The position numbers and the translations under genes were made by a program. The notes below the pieces were generated by a model. It was not told the origin of the DNA. It saw only the letters and a program-made list of their open reading frames with translations, and did no database searches. DNA of 64,000 nucleotides from Halomonas litopenaei (lineage in GTDB: Bacteria; Pseudomonadota; Gammaproteobacteria; Pseudomonadales; Halomonadaceae), in the NCBI RefSeq assembly GCF_017303055.1, contig NZ_JAEKJT010000002.1, positions 39,204-103,203 of the forward strand, read 5' to 3'. This document shows, in pieces, positions 43,264-55,143 of this stretch. Numbering within the stretch: the stretch's first letter is position 1; each line of letters opens with the position of its first letter.

Positions 43264-46200
43264 TCAGATCTCCACATCGACATCCTGCTGGATATTCAGC
43301 ACCGCGTGATTCGCTCCTTCGTAGACGTTAAATACCACGCCGTCGCGCTCCACCGTTGCATCGGTCGCCGACCACTGCTCGCCCACCAGACTGACACGAT
43401 CCTGGGCATCACCGAAGATGAACAGCTCCTCGCCTCCGGCCACGTCGAGCACATCCTGAGCGCTGAGGGCCAGGCTGTGGTCCTGACCGATGACGCCCAG
43501 ATCCACTGCCTCGACGTTTTGCACCCTGGAGACATCCAGCGGCTCATCCAGACGCAGCCTGACCACATCGAAGCCATTGAGCCCGTCGATGTTCACGCCA
43601 CTGTAGAGCAGGATATCGTCTCCGGTCGTCGCCGCTACGCTGCGAATATCCAGTAGCGCCTGAGTCTGAAAGACCGGGGAGACGTCGTTGCCATCCACGC
43701 TCATCAGGCTGATATCCAGCATCACACTGCCGTTGGTCGCCTTCTGCACCAGCGACAGATCGTTCACCTGGCGCGCCCCCAGGCCCTCCAGGGTATAGCG
43801 ATCAAGCTCGGCGTCGTAGGCAGCGGAAAGCAGACTGTCGGCGGCGAAGAACGAGGCATGTGGCCCTAGCCCCTCTAGCGTGAGCGTGACCGTCTCCGAC
43901 CCATCCCGATCCAGCACGGCAACGTTCAAATTCAGGGGAATACGCTCGCCCTCGTCGCCGAAACTGAGCAGCGGCTCGGCACTGACCCGATCGGCCACGG
44001 GCTGTACCGAGGTCGTAAAGGACTCACGACTGATGAACGTATCCTCACCAAGACTCGCGATCGCCGTCAGCGACAGCTGATCTGCCCCCACCAGTTCACC
44101 ACTCCACTGGGCAGGCGGCATGAGGCCGACAAAGCCGGGCAAGATGCCGCCTTCGCCCAGGATCCACCAGCCTCCCTGCCCAATGGCACTGACAGGACGG
44201 GCCGACGCCGCCGAATCCCCGGCCACCACCACCCAGCCATCAGGCACGTTCTCGACCAGCACGGCGGCAAGACTCTGGTTCGGGTCCAGCAAGGTCACCG
44301 TCAGCCCCGTCAGGGCTATCAGCGTGTCCTCCTCCCCGCTCAGGTCGGCAATACGGATCTCGGGGGGAGGCGGCGGTACATCGCCCACGGTGCTTGCGCT
44401 TAGCTCCACCACATTGTCGGCACCGGTTTCCCGCACGCCCCCCTCCACCGTCAGTCCTACCTGTCCCCAGGTGCCCCGGGCAGGTTGATAGACAATCTTC
44501 AGGGGAGCCTCCAGGCTCACCTCATCAAGGCGAAAGCGTCCATCGTCCTGGGCAATCAGCTCGCGTCCGTTGTACCACAGCGTGCCACCGGGAGTGCTCT
44601 GCCCGCTGGCATCCCTGACCTGATCCTCCTGCAGGCTGAGGTACAGCTGTCGTCCATCGATCTCGCCGTGGGGCGCATCGTCAGGCGTCGCCACGACAAG
44701 GGAGAACTCGATGCTCTGGGCGTCCTCGGCCACAGCGGCCACCAACTCCGTCTCGATGGCATCGGTGACCGGCGACACCGGCGGCACCAGGGCCAGGCTT
44801 GCTGAGCTCAGCTGCCCGGAGGGTGAGCGAACGGTCAGTCTGGCATCGACGCTGAACATGGCGTTGTTATCGTTGCTGTTCGGCGGCGCGGTCAGCGTGA
44901 TCGATGCCAGCAGTTCATCCAGGGCATTCGGGCCGCTGTTGGGCACGCTGGCAAACCACACCTGTTGCCCGCCGATGTTGCTTAGTTGCATACCCGTCAC
45001 CAGGGTCTCCTCGGGCAGCCCCGAGAGCGTGAGGGTCAGCGTGCTATCAGTGCCAGCACCTAAGACCTGGCCGCTGACCAGCTCGCTGAGCGACGCCGGC
45101 GTATCTTCACTCAGCGCCACGCCCCGGTCCTCCAAGTCGATGCTGACCTGGCCCCCGCCGATGCCCCCTCCACCTGCACCCAGGGTCGTCAGCGACCATT
45201 CGGTGCTGGCACTCTGCAGCGCTACCTCGATGCCGGCATCCTGGGTCACCGCCGTGATGGTGATCGGCTGAGCCTGGTCATCGTCGTGCAGGCCGCCTTC
45301 AAGCACCGTGAAGACCAGTTCATGGGTCAGCTCGGCGCCCTGGAAACTCTGGGAGGATGGCAGCAGCACCTTCCAATGCCCGCCGCTGTCGGTGCCGGCT
45401 CCCGGCAACACACCGACGAACTCGGCGCCTTCCACCACCACGCCTTCGGGCACCCCCGCCACCAGCAACTCCACCAATGACTCGCTGCCATCCTCATCGG
45501 CCAGGCCAGCGGCATTGGCATCCAGGGATTGGCCCACCCTCAGCGTGATCCGGACGCTATCCCCAGTCGCCGCCGTGACCTGGGTAGCGCTGATATCGGC
45601 CTGACTTCCTGCGCTATTGGCAATCGCCGCGATGTTGATGGTGGGCAGGTCGGTGATGGCCTGGAAGGCAATATGATGGATGGCGTCGATCGGTGCGGAG
45701 GTGGTGTTTGCCAGGTTACCCTCGAAGCCGTCATTGGGGCTGTCGGTGACCTGATAGCGCACCCGGATGTCGACTCCCGCATCGCCCAGGTTGGGGTCTC
45801 CCAGCACACGCACGCTGTCCCAGGCGCCGTTGATCAGCTTGATGTAGTCGCCTTCGTCGATAACGTCTGGCCCCTCCAGACCGAGCACGGTCAGCGGTGC
45901 CGCCGCCAGGTCGGCCGCATTCAGCCATACCGCCGAGATGACTTCGTTGAGGTCATCGTTCTGGGGCAGCAGCCCAAGATCCAGCAGCCCTGCCACATCT
46001 TCCACCAGCAGCGACGTGGTCTGCAGCAGCGCCTCGGGGCTCGGGGTCACCTCGAACGCGACGACCTCGACCACCTCCCGCGCGTTGCCGTCGTTCTCGG
46101 TCACCACCGACATCACATGCAACTCGACGCGACCGCTGAAGTTGGCGGGGCCGTCGATGGTGATACCCGCCAAAGAGGTGGCCACCCACACCCGCTGTTC

Positions 46201-49200
46201 TCCCAGCGTTCCAGGCGCCGTGAGCTCGACCGCCCCGGCCAGCGCAAAGTCAGCGTCAAGCCCGGTGATGCGGTAGGCCAGGGACTCGGAGTCGTCACGG
46301 TCGCCACTGGTGACCTGAATCAAGTCAGCCAGCACCGTCAACTGTGCACCGTCATCCAGCAGTTGTTCCGGCTGGCTGACCACCTGGGTGTCGATGTTCG
46401 GCCTGTCGGCCACGCCCCCCACCACCACCAGGATCGTCTGTGGGTCACCGATAAACTCGTCGACCCCGCCGCCAAAGGTGTCGACGCTGGTGGGCGTTAC
46501 CTGAATCGAGAAGTTCTCGTTGCTGTCGGGTGGCGGCGTCAGCGTCAGCGGGCGCAGACTGTCGAAGTCGTCGATGACATGCTGGCCATCGCTGCCCCTA
46601 GCGACCACCTGGCCATCGTAGTGCAGCACCGCGCCTTGCGGCACGCCGGAAAAGGAGAGCCGGTAGGTCTCGGTGGGATCATCGCTCTGCGGGAACAGAT
46701 CCAGGGCCACGGCCACATCTTCCGCCGTCGCCACCACAGGCTCAAAGCCCAGTGACACACGGTCGGCCTGGGGATCGTCCACCACGATGCCCTGCAACAG
46801 CGCCTCCCCCGAGACCGCGGTATCCAGATTGCCCTCGGCATCACGATCCACCGTTTTCGCCTGTACCCTCAACTGGAAGGTGCCCTTGCGATTCTCCGGC
46901 GCGCGAAATTCCAGCGACGAGAGAAACGCCACCGGGACCTCCACGGGACGGCCATCGAAGCTCACCTCCACCCACTGGCCCGCCCCATCGAGATAGCGAA
47001 AGCTCGACCCTTCCAGTCCCCCCGGTTGGCCCGCCACCCGCTCCGGCGTCAGCAGGGCGAAGGTTTCCTCGGACCCGTCAGCGTCTTGATTCGACCAGCC
47101 CTGGGCCAGGTCGAAATCCGCGTTGGTCAAGGCAAACCAGCCATCCTCGGCGACGGCATCGTCCGGCCCGTACACATGCCCTGCCGTCATGGTCAAATCG
47201 GGCAGCCCATCCTGGTCGGTGTCGCCCGCCCCCCCTGGTACAGGTGCGCCCACCGCCGAGGTGATCACTTCAGCCTTGGGGGATATGCTGGGCTTGAGCT
47301 CCAGCAGCGTGACCGATGAACTCTCGACGTCGGTGCCATGGATGCTGGCGACATCGCGGATGCCGACCTCGATCGCGATGGTCGGATCCGTGCTGTCGTG
47401 GGCAGGGCCAAGCAGGCTGTACTGACGGAAGTCACCATTGTCGACGTCCGTCGTGGGTAGGCTGAAGCCGTCGACGCCGTTGCCGGTATGCACCAGAACG
47501 CCCTGGGCATCGAAGATCTTCCAGCCAGTGGGCACGGAGGCAAGTCGTATCGAGGTGATCGACTCGCTGGTGATGGAGCCACCAGCATCGCTGCCATCGT
47601 TGTCACCCAGCCGTAGACCACTGAGGAAGGCAAAGGCCTGATCTTCTATACCGCTGGCGGCAAGCGTCGGGGTGTCGACCACCGGCAATACCACCAGGTC
47701 AAGGCTGACGCTATCCTGCTGTTGGGCAATCACCCCGGCGGGGCCATCGGCGTCGGTGTCCTGTCCCACCAGGATGACGGTGACGTCTTCGATGACCCCA
47801 CTGAAGTCCGGTGGTGGCGTCACGCTGATGCTTGGAAAACCGCCGGTAGCGCTGCTCAATCCCGGAGCCGCAATGCTCACTTCGCCGCTATTGCCCCCGG
47901 TACCGTCCCCGACGGTGAGTCGGCGGCTGTCATCGACCACCACCACGCTGCCTGGCGGTAGCCCCTGAATCAGCAGCGTGCGCACTTCGCTGCCATCCAG
48001 ATCGTCAAAGACCGCCTTGAGACGTGCGCTCAGATCAAGGCTTCCATCTTCATCGATCGTGAATTCACGATGGTCGGTGCCGTCATCAAAGGTCAGCGTC
48101 ACGCCATCCGTCACTGCCTTGACCCCGACGTCGACCTTGACGCTGGTCGTCGCCCCGGCAACCCCCGCCAGGGGGGCGCCGGCATCATCGACCTCGAAGC
48201 TGGTGGCCGCCAGCGTCAACGAGAGATTCCCGCCATCGTGCTCCGCTGGCAGCACTTTCAAGCTCTCGAACTGCGCAGCGGTCAGCACCACATCGACGTC
48301 GGTATCTGCCAACGTGGACAGGTGCGCCCCCCCCTGGATCTTGATCGAGATCCCGCGCCCGTCCACTCCCAGGATGTCATCGGCGCCGTCAACCAGCAGC
48401 CTGGCACCCTGAGGTAGCCCCGACAGGGTGATCGCTCCCAGCCGTTCTGGAGAGTCAGCATCCGAGGAACCATTGAGGTCTCGATCATCCGTCGGAACCG
48501 GTAGCGTAAGGCCAAGGGCCACCGCGCTATCCTCGTCGGTCACCACACTGACCGCCTCCAGTGAGGGCGCATCCGCCACCGGTATGACCGTCACGTCGAC
48601 GTCTACCGCGGTCACCCGACCACCTTCTGTAAAGGTGTAGCTGAAGCGGTCTGCACCACTGTAGTGACGATCCGGGATGTAGGTGATCTTGCCGTCTGCA
48701 TCGATCGTGACCGCACCAAATTGCGGGGCCGCACTGATCGACAGCGTCCCTCCGGTGGCATTGGCCTGGGTGAACAGCGTCTGGCTGCCGTCTTCGACCA
48801 CCGTCAGCTCAACGTCGCTTGCGATGACGTCATTGACCACGCTGACAGTGACACTATCCACCTCCCTGTCACCGTCGCTGTCGACCACCTGGAAAGGAAG
48901 ATCGATCGCCAGCGTGTCTTGCGCCGCGGTGTGATCCAGGGGCTGTCTCAGGGTAAAGAGGTAGCCCCCCTTGGGATGCGCGCTGTCCGGCGATACCAGC
49001 CTGACGGTAAACACCTCAAAGGCGGCTCCGTTGCGGTCGTCGATTGCCACCGCTATCACTTCGCGGTCTGCGTTAGACAGGAAATAGCTCAACGCTTGGC
49101 CACTTGATGTCAGGTTGAGCGCTTCCAGTGCCGCCAGCGTATCGCCGGTGAAGCTCGCCTGGGTGCTGTCCTGGGCCACACGGATATCCAGGCTTTCCGA

Positions 49201-52200
49201 CACCACCTGCCTGGCGCTGTCAGGCGCTGTACCAGACGGCAGGTGGCGCTCCTCAAGACGGCCGTCGACCGGTTCTCCAATGCTGTGACGCGTATCGTTC
49301 ACTACGATGGTCTGCAAGGCAGCGGTGGAAAGGCTTCCATCACCATCCACCAGGAGGTAGTGGAAATCATCGTGGAGGATATCGCCGCTATCACCGGCGG
49401 TAGGTCGCGGATGGGCGGCGCTGTCCACCGACTGGTAGCTCCAGAATCCGTCGCTATCGACGCTCAGGTGCCCGTAGCGTGTGTCGACGCTTACGCTGCT
49501 GCCCGCCGCGATATCAGCCCGTGCGTCGTTGCCTTGACGATCCACGTAGAGAATACCGGCAACTCGCGCTTGATCAGCACCCTCGACATCATTGCCAAGC
49601 AGGTTGTCACCTGCCCTCAGCCCTTCGCCCTCGACGGTCACCAGTGGCGCGCCGCTGGCAGCGGAGGGGGTATCGTCGGTGATCAGAATATCGAGCACAT
49701 CCTGGCGACTGTCTCCTGACCCATCCACCACGGTCAGCGCCAGGGAGTCCAGCACCTCTCCTGCGGAATGATCAACCGCCGCCGTTAGCTCGTAGCGATA
49801 CGAGAGCTGGCCAGCAGACGTATCGTAGCCGGTGATGAATAGCCGCCCGTGGTTCATATCAATCACGATGGGATCACTGACACTGGCAGCGCTCAGTTGC
49901 GCTGGGGTCCGGATCTGTGTCTGGGCCTGGCTCTGGGCCTGGCTACCGAAAATCACCCTCGCCAGATTATCCACCGCTCCCGACCCCAGCGATATCACGC
50001 CGTCGATTCGATGGCTGCCATCTGCCAGGGATCCACTGTCGAGACCCGCTTCACTGACGCTGTTGTCTCCCGACACGGTGGGACCGTTGTCATCACTGAT
50101 CACCAGCCCAGGACTATCGCTGAGCACCCTGATGGTCTGGTCGACCCCCGCCACCAGCCGCTCATAGCCGCCACCTTCGAGCGCGACGATACCCACCGTC
50201 CAAGCGGAACTGCTCTCGGTGCTGGCGCCCGCTCCCAGCGCTTCGCTGTGGTTTGGCGCCTGCAGGGTGACGGTAGCGCTGGTGGTGTTCTCGGCAATCA
50301 GCACCGATGTGCCATCGCTCAAGGTAATCTGCAAGGGGCCGCCACGGGGGGCGTCGTTGACGCTGAGAGTCACTTCCACGGCCCCGCCTTCGGCGACCTG
50401 GTCAGGCAGACGCAGTGACACCAGGGTGCTATCCAGGGTGTCATCGACCAGGGTGGTGACGGTGGCGGTATCGACTACCAGGGTTTCGAGGCTGCCTGGG
50501 CTGCCAGCCTGGTCCTGTTCGGCCGAAAGGATGCGATTGACGACCGTACCAGCGTCCACGTACACATCGTCCGCGGGCGCCGCCACGCTCAGCGAGACCG
50601 TGGCCTGGCCCGGAGCCAGCGTCAGCGTTTCGCCATTGGCCAGGGTGACGTTGATCGCCGTTGTCGCGGCGCGCAGTTGGCCCTCGGCATCCCGTAGCTC
50701 CAGGCTATAGGTAATGGTTTCCCCTTCTTCGACCCGCGCGCTGGCCGTAAGCAGCAAGTGACGTGGATCGCTATCGTCGGTGACCAGGGCACTGGCGGTA
50801 CTGCTGGTATCGACCCGATCAAATCCCGTGGGGGACACCGCGGTCAGACGAATGATCTGATCGTTACTGCCTTGAATCACGTCATCGTCGTCACGACTGG
50901 CCACCTGGGTGCTGCCCTGCTGCTGGCCTTCGACAATGGTGATGGTCGAACCATCATTCAGCGTCAGCACGATGTCACGATCCAGGACATTGTCGATAGT
51001 GGCGGTCACGGTGATAGGCTCGCCCTCGATCACTGGCCCGCTGGCGCTGAGCGCGATGCCCAGCACCACCGGCGCAGCATCACTGGCGCTGGCGGTATTG
51101 CCTGCCGCATCCACCACCGTCGCCGCGACAAGGACGTCAGTCTGGCCGACGGGCACGGGCACGCCGAGCTCAATCCCTTCGGCCAGATCAATCTCGGTCA
51201 CGGGACGCCTCAGCAGCAGCGTGCCGTTGCCATCGACCACGCTAAGGATATCGCCCACAGCGGTCTGGGCGGTCAGCGCTATCGTCGCCGTGACCTGACC
51301 ATCACCCCCAATCTCACCCTGGCTGAAGGCCCCGTCGTCACCGTGACCTGTCAGCGCGACCTCGACTCCAGGCACTTGAGCCTCCACCGCCTTGCTGTCC
51401 TGGTCGCGGCCGCGATTGCTGGAGGGATCCGTCACGTTGGCGGTCACGCTGACGCTGTCGCTACCGGGGATGACCGGCACCGTGACCTCGACACCATTGA
51501 TCAGGTCCAGCGCCGTGACGGTGCGTTCAAGCAGCAGCTCTCCCTGTGCATCGGTGACCTCGAGTCTGTCGCCCACCTCGGTTCCAGGACCCAGCGTGAC
51601 CACCGCCACCACACTATTGTCGCTGCCGATCTCACGCTGGTTATAGATCCCGTCCTCGCCGGCACCCAGCAGGGTCACCGTCACCGTGGGTGCCTGGAGG
51701 TCAAGGGGCCTGGCGTCACTGTCACTGGCGGTGTCACCGTCGGCCGCCAGCAGGGTCGCTTGAACACTGACGTCAGACACGCCGCCGGTGGGCACTTCGA
51801 GCTCCAGCCCACCAGCAATGTCAACCGCGGTCAGCAGTCGATCCAGCAGCACCCGGCCGACACCATCGACCACCAGCAGGCGATCGCCCACCGCAGCGTC
51901 CCCGCCCAGCACCACCCTGGCGGTCACGCTATTGTCCGCACCAATCTCGTTCTGCGAGTAGACGCCTTCAGGCCCCGCCCCCAAGAGGCTCACGCTGACG
52001 CTGGGTGGCGGATCGACCGGGGCGCCATCGAGATCTATCGCGCCATCGGGGATTGGCTCATCGTCATCAGTCGTCGCTTGATCAAACGCAAAGGCTAGCG
52101 GGTCCACCGACTCGACGATGCGCAAAAGACGCACGAAGGGGTGCCCCTCATTCCCTGCGCCCACGCTGAGTCCTGGACCGCTGGCCGGTGGTTCGGACTC

Positions 52201-52662
52201 AAGAGTCGCCAACAGCGCGTCAAGGGTATCGCTGTCGATCACCACGTCTGCCACCCCTGCGGACACCGCCAACTGACCACTAGCAGCGCCAGCACTAAAT
52301 TCATCGCTGTCGCCAACAGCGTCAACGCTTTCCGCGGCTTGCACATCGACGCTTGGCTGCCGCGGTTCATCCTCTATTCCAGTGTGGTCTGGCGAGCCCT
52401 GCACATCCCTGTTGGCCGCGTCGCCCAATGCCTCGACACTGGACAACAGGGCCAGCATCTTGGCCACTTCCAGTCTGTCACTCGGATCCACCGCCCACCT
52501 CAGCGTGGGAGCATCTTCCAGCACCAGGGTCGAAGGAGTACTTGCCGAAAGCACACTCGACGTCGACACCCATTCCCCTGATGTCAACCGATGGGGCTGT
52601 CCTGACTCATCGCGGACCCAGATCTCACCGTTGACTTCGACAATTCTTCCCAAGGCACCCAT
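43264..52662 (-). CDS. Giant repeat adhesin with FecR/LapA-like N terminus and type I secretion-like C terminus
   Basis: The protein has 3132 residues, no signal peptide, and AGGAGG 8 bases before the ATG. Residues 1-75 resemble the FecR/retention-module fold of LapA-type adhesins (GRIVEVNGEIWVRDESGQP). An acidic linker follows (80-225), then three Ig-like repeats of about 107 residues with a GxYxQxEIG motif, and further Ig-, VCBS- and cadherin-like domains to about residue 3000. The C-terminal 140 residues (DDILLYSGVN, DVLDVAGGEELFIFGDA, FNVYEGANHAVLNIQ) look like the uncleaved signal region of type I secretion substrates, but RTX nonapeptides are nearly absent. No canonical LapG site (TAAG/PAAG) was seen in the linker. 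No type I ABC exporter is in the window. Confidence 0.85.
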   Translation of the reverse strand: MGALGRIVEVNGEIWVRDESGQPHRLTSGEWVSTSSVLSASTPSTLVLEDAPTLRWAVDPSDRLEVAKMLALLSSVEALGDAANRDVQGSPDHTGIEDEPRQPSVDVQAAESVDAVGDSDEFSAGAASGQLAVSAGVADVVIDSDTLDALLATLESEPPASGPGLSVGAGNEGHPFVRLLRIVESVDPLAFAFDQATTDDDEPIPDGAIDLDGAPVDPPPSVSVSLLGAGPEGVYSQNEIGADNSVTARVVLGGDAAVGDRLLVVDGVGRVLLDRLLTAVDIAGGLELEVPTGGVSDVSVQATLLAADGDTASDSDARPLDLQAPTVTVTLLGAGEDGIYNQREIGSDNSVVAVVTLGPGTEVGDRLEVTDAQGELLLERTVTALDLINGVEVTVPVIPGSDSVSVTANVTDPSSNRGRDQDSKAVEAQVPGVEVALTGHGDDGAFSQGEIGGDGQVTATIALTAQTAVGDILSVVDGNGTLLLRRPVTEIDLAEGIELGVPVPVGQTDVLVAATVVDAAGNTASASDAAPVVLGIALSASGPVIEGEPITVTATIDNVLDRDIVLTLNDGSTITIVEGQQQGSTQVASRDDDDVIQGSNDQIIRLTAVSPTGFDRVDTSSTASALVTDDSDPRHLLLTASARVEEGETITYSLELRDAEGQLRAATTAINVTLANGETLTLAPGQATVSLSVAAPADDVYVDAGTVVNRILSAEQDQAGSPGSLETLVVDTATVTTLVDDTLDSTLVSLRLPDQVAEGGAVEVTLSVNDAPRGGPLQITLSDGTSVLIAENTTSATVTLQAPNHSEALGAGASTESSSAWTVGIVALEGGGYERLVAGVDQTIRVLSDSPGLVISDDNGPTVSGDNSVSEAGLDSGSLADGSHRIDGVISLGSGAVDNLARVIFGSQAQSQAQTQIRTPAQLSAASVSDPIVIDMNHGRLFITGYDTSAGQLSYRYELTAAVDHSAGEVLDSLALTVVDGSGDSRQDVLDILITDDTPSAASGAPLVTVEGEGLRAGDNLLGNDVEGADQARVAGILYVDRQGNDARADIAAGSSVSVDTRYGHLSVDSDGFWSYQSVDSAAHPRPTAGDSGDILHDDFHYLLVDGDGSLSTAALQTIVVNDTRHSIGEPVDGRLEERHLPSGTAPDSARQVVSESLDIRVAQDSTQASFTGDTLAALEALNLTSSGQALSYFLSNADREVIAVAIDDRNGAAFEVFTVRLVSPDSAHPKGGYLFTLRQPLDHTAAQDTLAIDLPFQVVDSDGDREVDSVTVSVVNDVIASDVELTVVEDGSQTLFTQANATGGTLSISAAPQFGAVTIDADGKITYIPDRHYSGADRFSYTFTEGGRVTAVDVDVTVIPVADAPSLEAVSVVTDEDSAVALGLTLPVPTDDRDLNGSSDADSPERLGAITLSGLPQGARLLVDGADDILGVDGRGISIKIQGGAHLSTLADTDVDVVLTAAQFESLKVLPAEHDGGNLSLTLAATSFEVDDAGAPLAGVAGATTSVKVDVGVKAVTDGVTLTFDDGTDHREFTIDEDGSLDLSARLKAVFDDLDGSEVRTLLIQGLPPGSVVVVDDSRRLTVGDGTGGNSGEVSIAAPGLSSATGGFPSISVTPPPDFSGVIEDVTVILVGQDTDADGPAGVIAQQQDSVSLDLVVLPVVDTPTLAASGIEDQAFAFLSGLRLGDNDGSDAGGSITSESITSIRLASVPTGWKIFDAQGVLVHTGNGVDGFSLPTTDVDNGDFRQYSLLGPAHDSTDPTIAIEVGIRDVASIHGTDVESSSVTLLELKPSISPKAEVITSAVGAPVPGGAGDTDQDGLPDLTMTAGHVYGPDDAVAEDGWFALTNADFDLAQGWSNQDADGSEETFALLTPERVAGQPGGLEGSSFRYLDGAGQWVEVSFDGRPVEVPVAFLSSLEFRAPENRKGTFQLRVQAKTVDRDAEGNLDTAVSGEALLQGIVVDDPQADRVSLGFEPVVATAEDVAVALDLFPQSDDPTETYRLSFSGVPQGAVLHYDGQVVARGSDGQHVIDDFDSLRPLTLTPPPDSNENFSIQVTPTSVDTFGGGVDEFIGDPQTILVVVGGVADRPNIDTQVVSQPEQLLDDGAQLTVLADLIQVTSGDRDDSESLAYRITGLDADFALAGAVELTAPGTLGEQRVWVATSLAGITIDGPANFSGRVELHVMSVVTENDGNAREVVEVVAFEVTPSPEALLQTTSLLVEDVAGLLDLGLLPQNDDLNEVISAVWLNAADLAAAPLTVLGLEGPDVIDEGDYIKLINGAWDSVRVLGDPNLGDAGVDIRVRYQVTDSPNDGFEGNLANTTSAPIDAIHHIAFQAITDLPTINIAAIANSAGSQADISATQVTAATGDSVRITLRVGQSLDANAAGLADEDGSESLVELLVAGVPEGVVVEGAEFVGVLPGAGTDSGGHWKVLLPSSQSFQGAELTHELVFTVLEGGLHDDDQAQPITITAVTQDAGIEVALQSASTEWSLTTLGAGGGGIGGGQVSIDLEDRGVALSEDTPASLSELVSGQVLGAGTDSTLTLTLSGLPEETLVTGMQLSNIGGQQVWFASVPNSGPNALDELLASITLTAPPNSNDNNAMFSVDARLTVRSPSGQLSSASLALVPPVSPVTDAIETELVAAVAEDAQSIEFSLVVATPDDAPHGEIDGRQLYLSLQEDQVRDASGQSTPGGTLWYNGRELIAQDDGRFRLDEVSLEAPLKIVYQPARGTWGQVGLTVEGGVRETGADNVVELSASTVGDVPPPPPEIRIADLSGEEDTLIALTGLTVTLLDPNQSLAAVLVENVPDGWVVVAGDSAASARPVSAIGQGGWWILGEGGILPGFVGLMPPAQWSGELVGADQLSLTAIASLGEDTFISRESFTTSVQPVADRVSAEPLLSFGDEGERIPLNLNVAVLDRDGSETVTLTLEGLGPHASFFAADSLLSAAYDAELDRYTLEGLGARQVNDLSLVQKATNGSVMLDISLMSVDGNDVSPVFQTQALLDIRSVAATTGDDILLYSGVNIDGLNGFDVVRLRLDEPLDVSRVQNVEAVDLGVIGQDHSLALSAQDVLDVAGGEELFIFGDAQDRVSLVGEQWSATDATVERDGVVFNVYEGANHAVLNIQQDVDVEI
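51073..52010 (-). repeat. Three tandem Ig-like repeats in the giant adhesin
   Basis: Three units of about 320 bases encode the pattern VSLLGAGxxGxYxQxEIGxDNSV, VGDRLxVxDxxGxxLL and LELxVPxGxxDVxVxATxxD. The third is the most diverged (LTGHGDDGAFSQGEIG). Conservation is at protein level with third-position differences, so the array is not recent. Confidence 0.85.
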
Positions 52663-53110
52663 GACGCCCCTCCTGCAAAGGGAAAGCCCGTCCCACCTCT
52701 GTCGCCCGACCGCGCGCTTCGCCTCCCCACCACTGCGTCACTAGCAACAGTCGAAGAGGGCATTGCGCCACTGGCCGGCCTTTGCAACGGCGATCAACGC
52801 CTGATAAGGACCACATCGCGAAGTGATAAGAAGTGATAACGATGGAGGAATGGCCGAGAAAAGCGCTGGCAGCGCCATCGACCATTGCCTCGACCGAAGA
52901 TCCGTGCAGGACCCCTTCTGTACGACGTTGACTGTGTTGCATAAGGCCTTGAGCGATAGACAAGATCGGATTTCGATAAATAACGAGGGACGTCAACGCG
53001 ATAGTTTAAGATTGTTATAGGCGTCGACCCTCGACTCACTCGCAGGCGTAGGGGCACATCATTGACCTGATATAGTGAAGCACCATCATCTAACTCATGA
53101 GAAATAACAA

Positions 53111-53125
53111 CATACTATGAGTATG
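53111..53125. promoter_or_regulatory. Perfect inverted repeat CATACT-ATG-AGTATG
   Basis: Six-base arms around a three-base centre in an AT-rich stretch about 450 bases upstream of the giant adhesin start. Possible regulator binding site; no factor can be named. Confidence 0.35.
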
Positions 53126-53564
53126 AAATGCCTCACCAAAAAAATAAGAGAGCTGCATGTTTCTACCTCTTAATGGCTAGCATCTTGATCATCATTTAGC
53201 CAGCATACTCATCATTCTCTTGAAAATACTGGCCGCAGAAAAAGTAAGCACCAGAGGCAATAACACACTCCCTCCTTTGCGCAATGTCTAACCACTAGAG
53301 GTGTTAGACAAAACAGATATTGCGAATAATTGCATATAAAAACATTCTGCTTTATCGATTTTCTGCTGACCGACCTATCCACTAACTGACTAACATTTCC
53401 CACGCTTCCATTGAGATGAAAAGGTGCCATCGAAGCACCGTTTACTACCTCTTCTGAGTGCCCATGAGTTACGAGGTACGGTAGATGACAGGGACACACG
53501 CCAACGACCTGAGGCCCATGACAGCGGTTCAGATGCAAACAAGGGGTCGACATGGAGTGGCATC

Positions 53565-53597
53565 AAAAAGAAGGCCCACTACCGAGGTAGTGGGCCT
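53565..53597 (-). terminator. Rho-independent terminator of the sugar porter gene
   Basis: On the minus strand a perfect 12-bp stem (aggcccactacc / ggtagtgggcct, two-base centre, 53597-53572) is followed by tctttttg. It lies 30 bases after the stop of the MFS gene. Confidence 0.9.
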
Positions 53598-53626
53598 ATC
53601 AGGCGGGATCGCTGAGGCGATACGGG

Positions 53627-55057
<1,431 letters not shown>

Positions 55058-55143
55058 GGGTACTTCCTCGCATCTTGTTGTAGGTTGTGATGGAGCCCCG
55101 ATACTGCTGGCATGGCTGGGGTCTCTACGGCTGGCTGCATTGG

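Larger units (their letters stand above)
52663..53626. other. AT-rich intergenic region upstream of the giant adhesin
   Basis: This 964-base gap is markedly AT-rich between about 53040 and 53460. It must hold the minus-strand adhesin promoter. It contains a perfect 15-base palindrome (53111-53125) and, at its right end, the terminator of the sugar porter gene. Short open frames here, including one of 113 codons at 53212-53553 minus, have no ribosome-binding site or recognisable product and are not called. Confidence 0.6.

Noticed and set aside
45529..46755. 408-codon plus-strand open frame inside the second giant gene
   Set aside because: Antisense shadow without ribosome-binding site or recognisable protein features.
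50758..52098. 446-codon plus-strand open frame inside the second giant gene
   Set aside because: Antisense shadow; His/Arg/Gln-rich translation of the kind produced opposite acidic Ig-like repeats.
53212..53553. 113-codon minus-strand open frame in the AT-rich region
   Set aside because: No ribosome-binding site, Cys/His-rich random-looking translation, and it sits in the probable adhesin control region.
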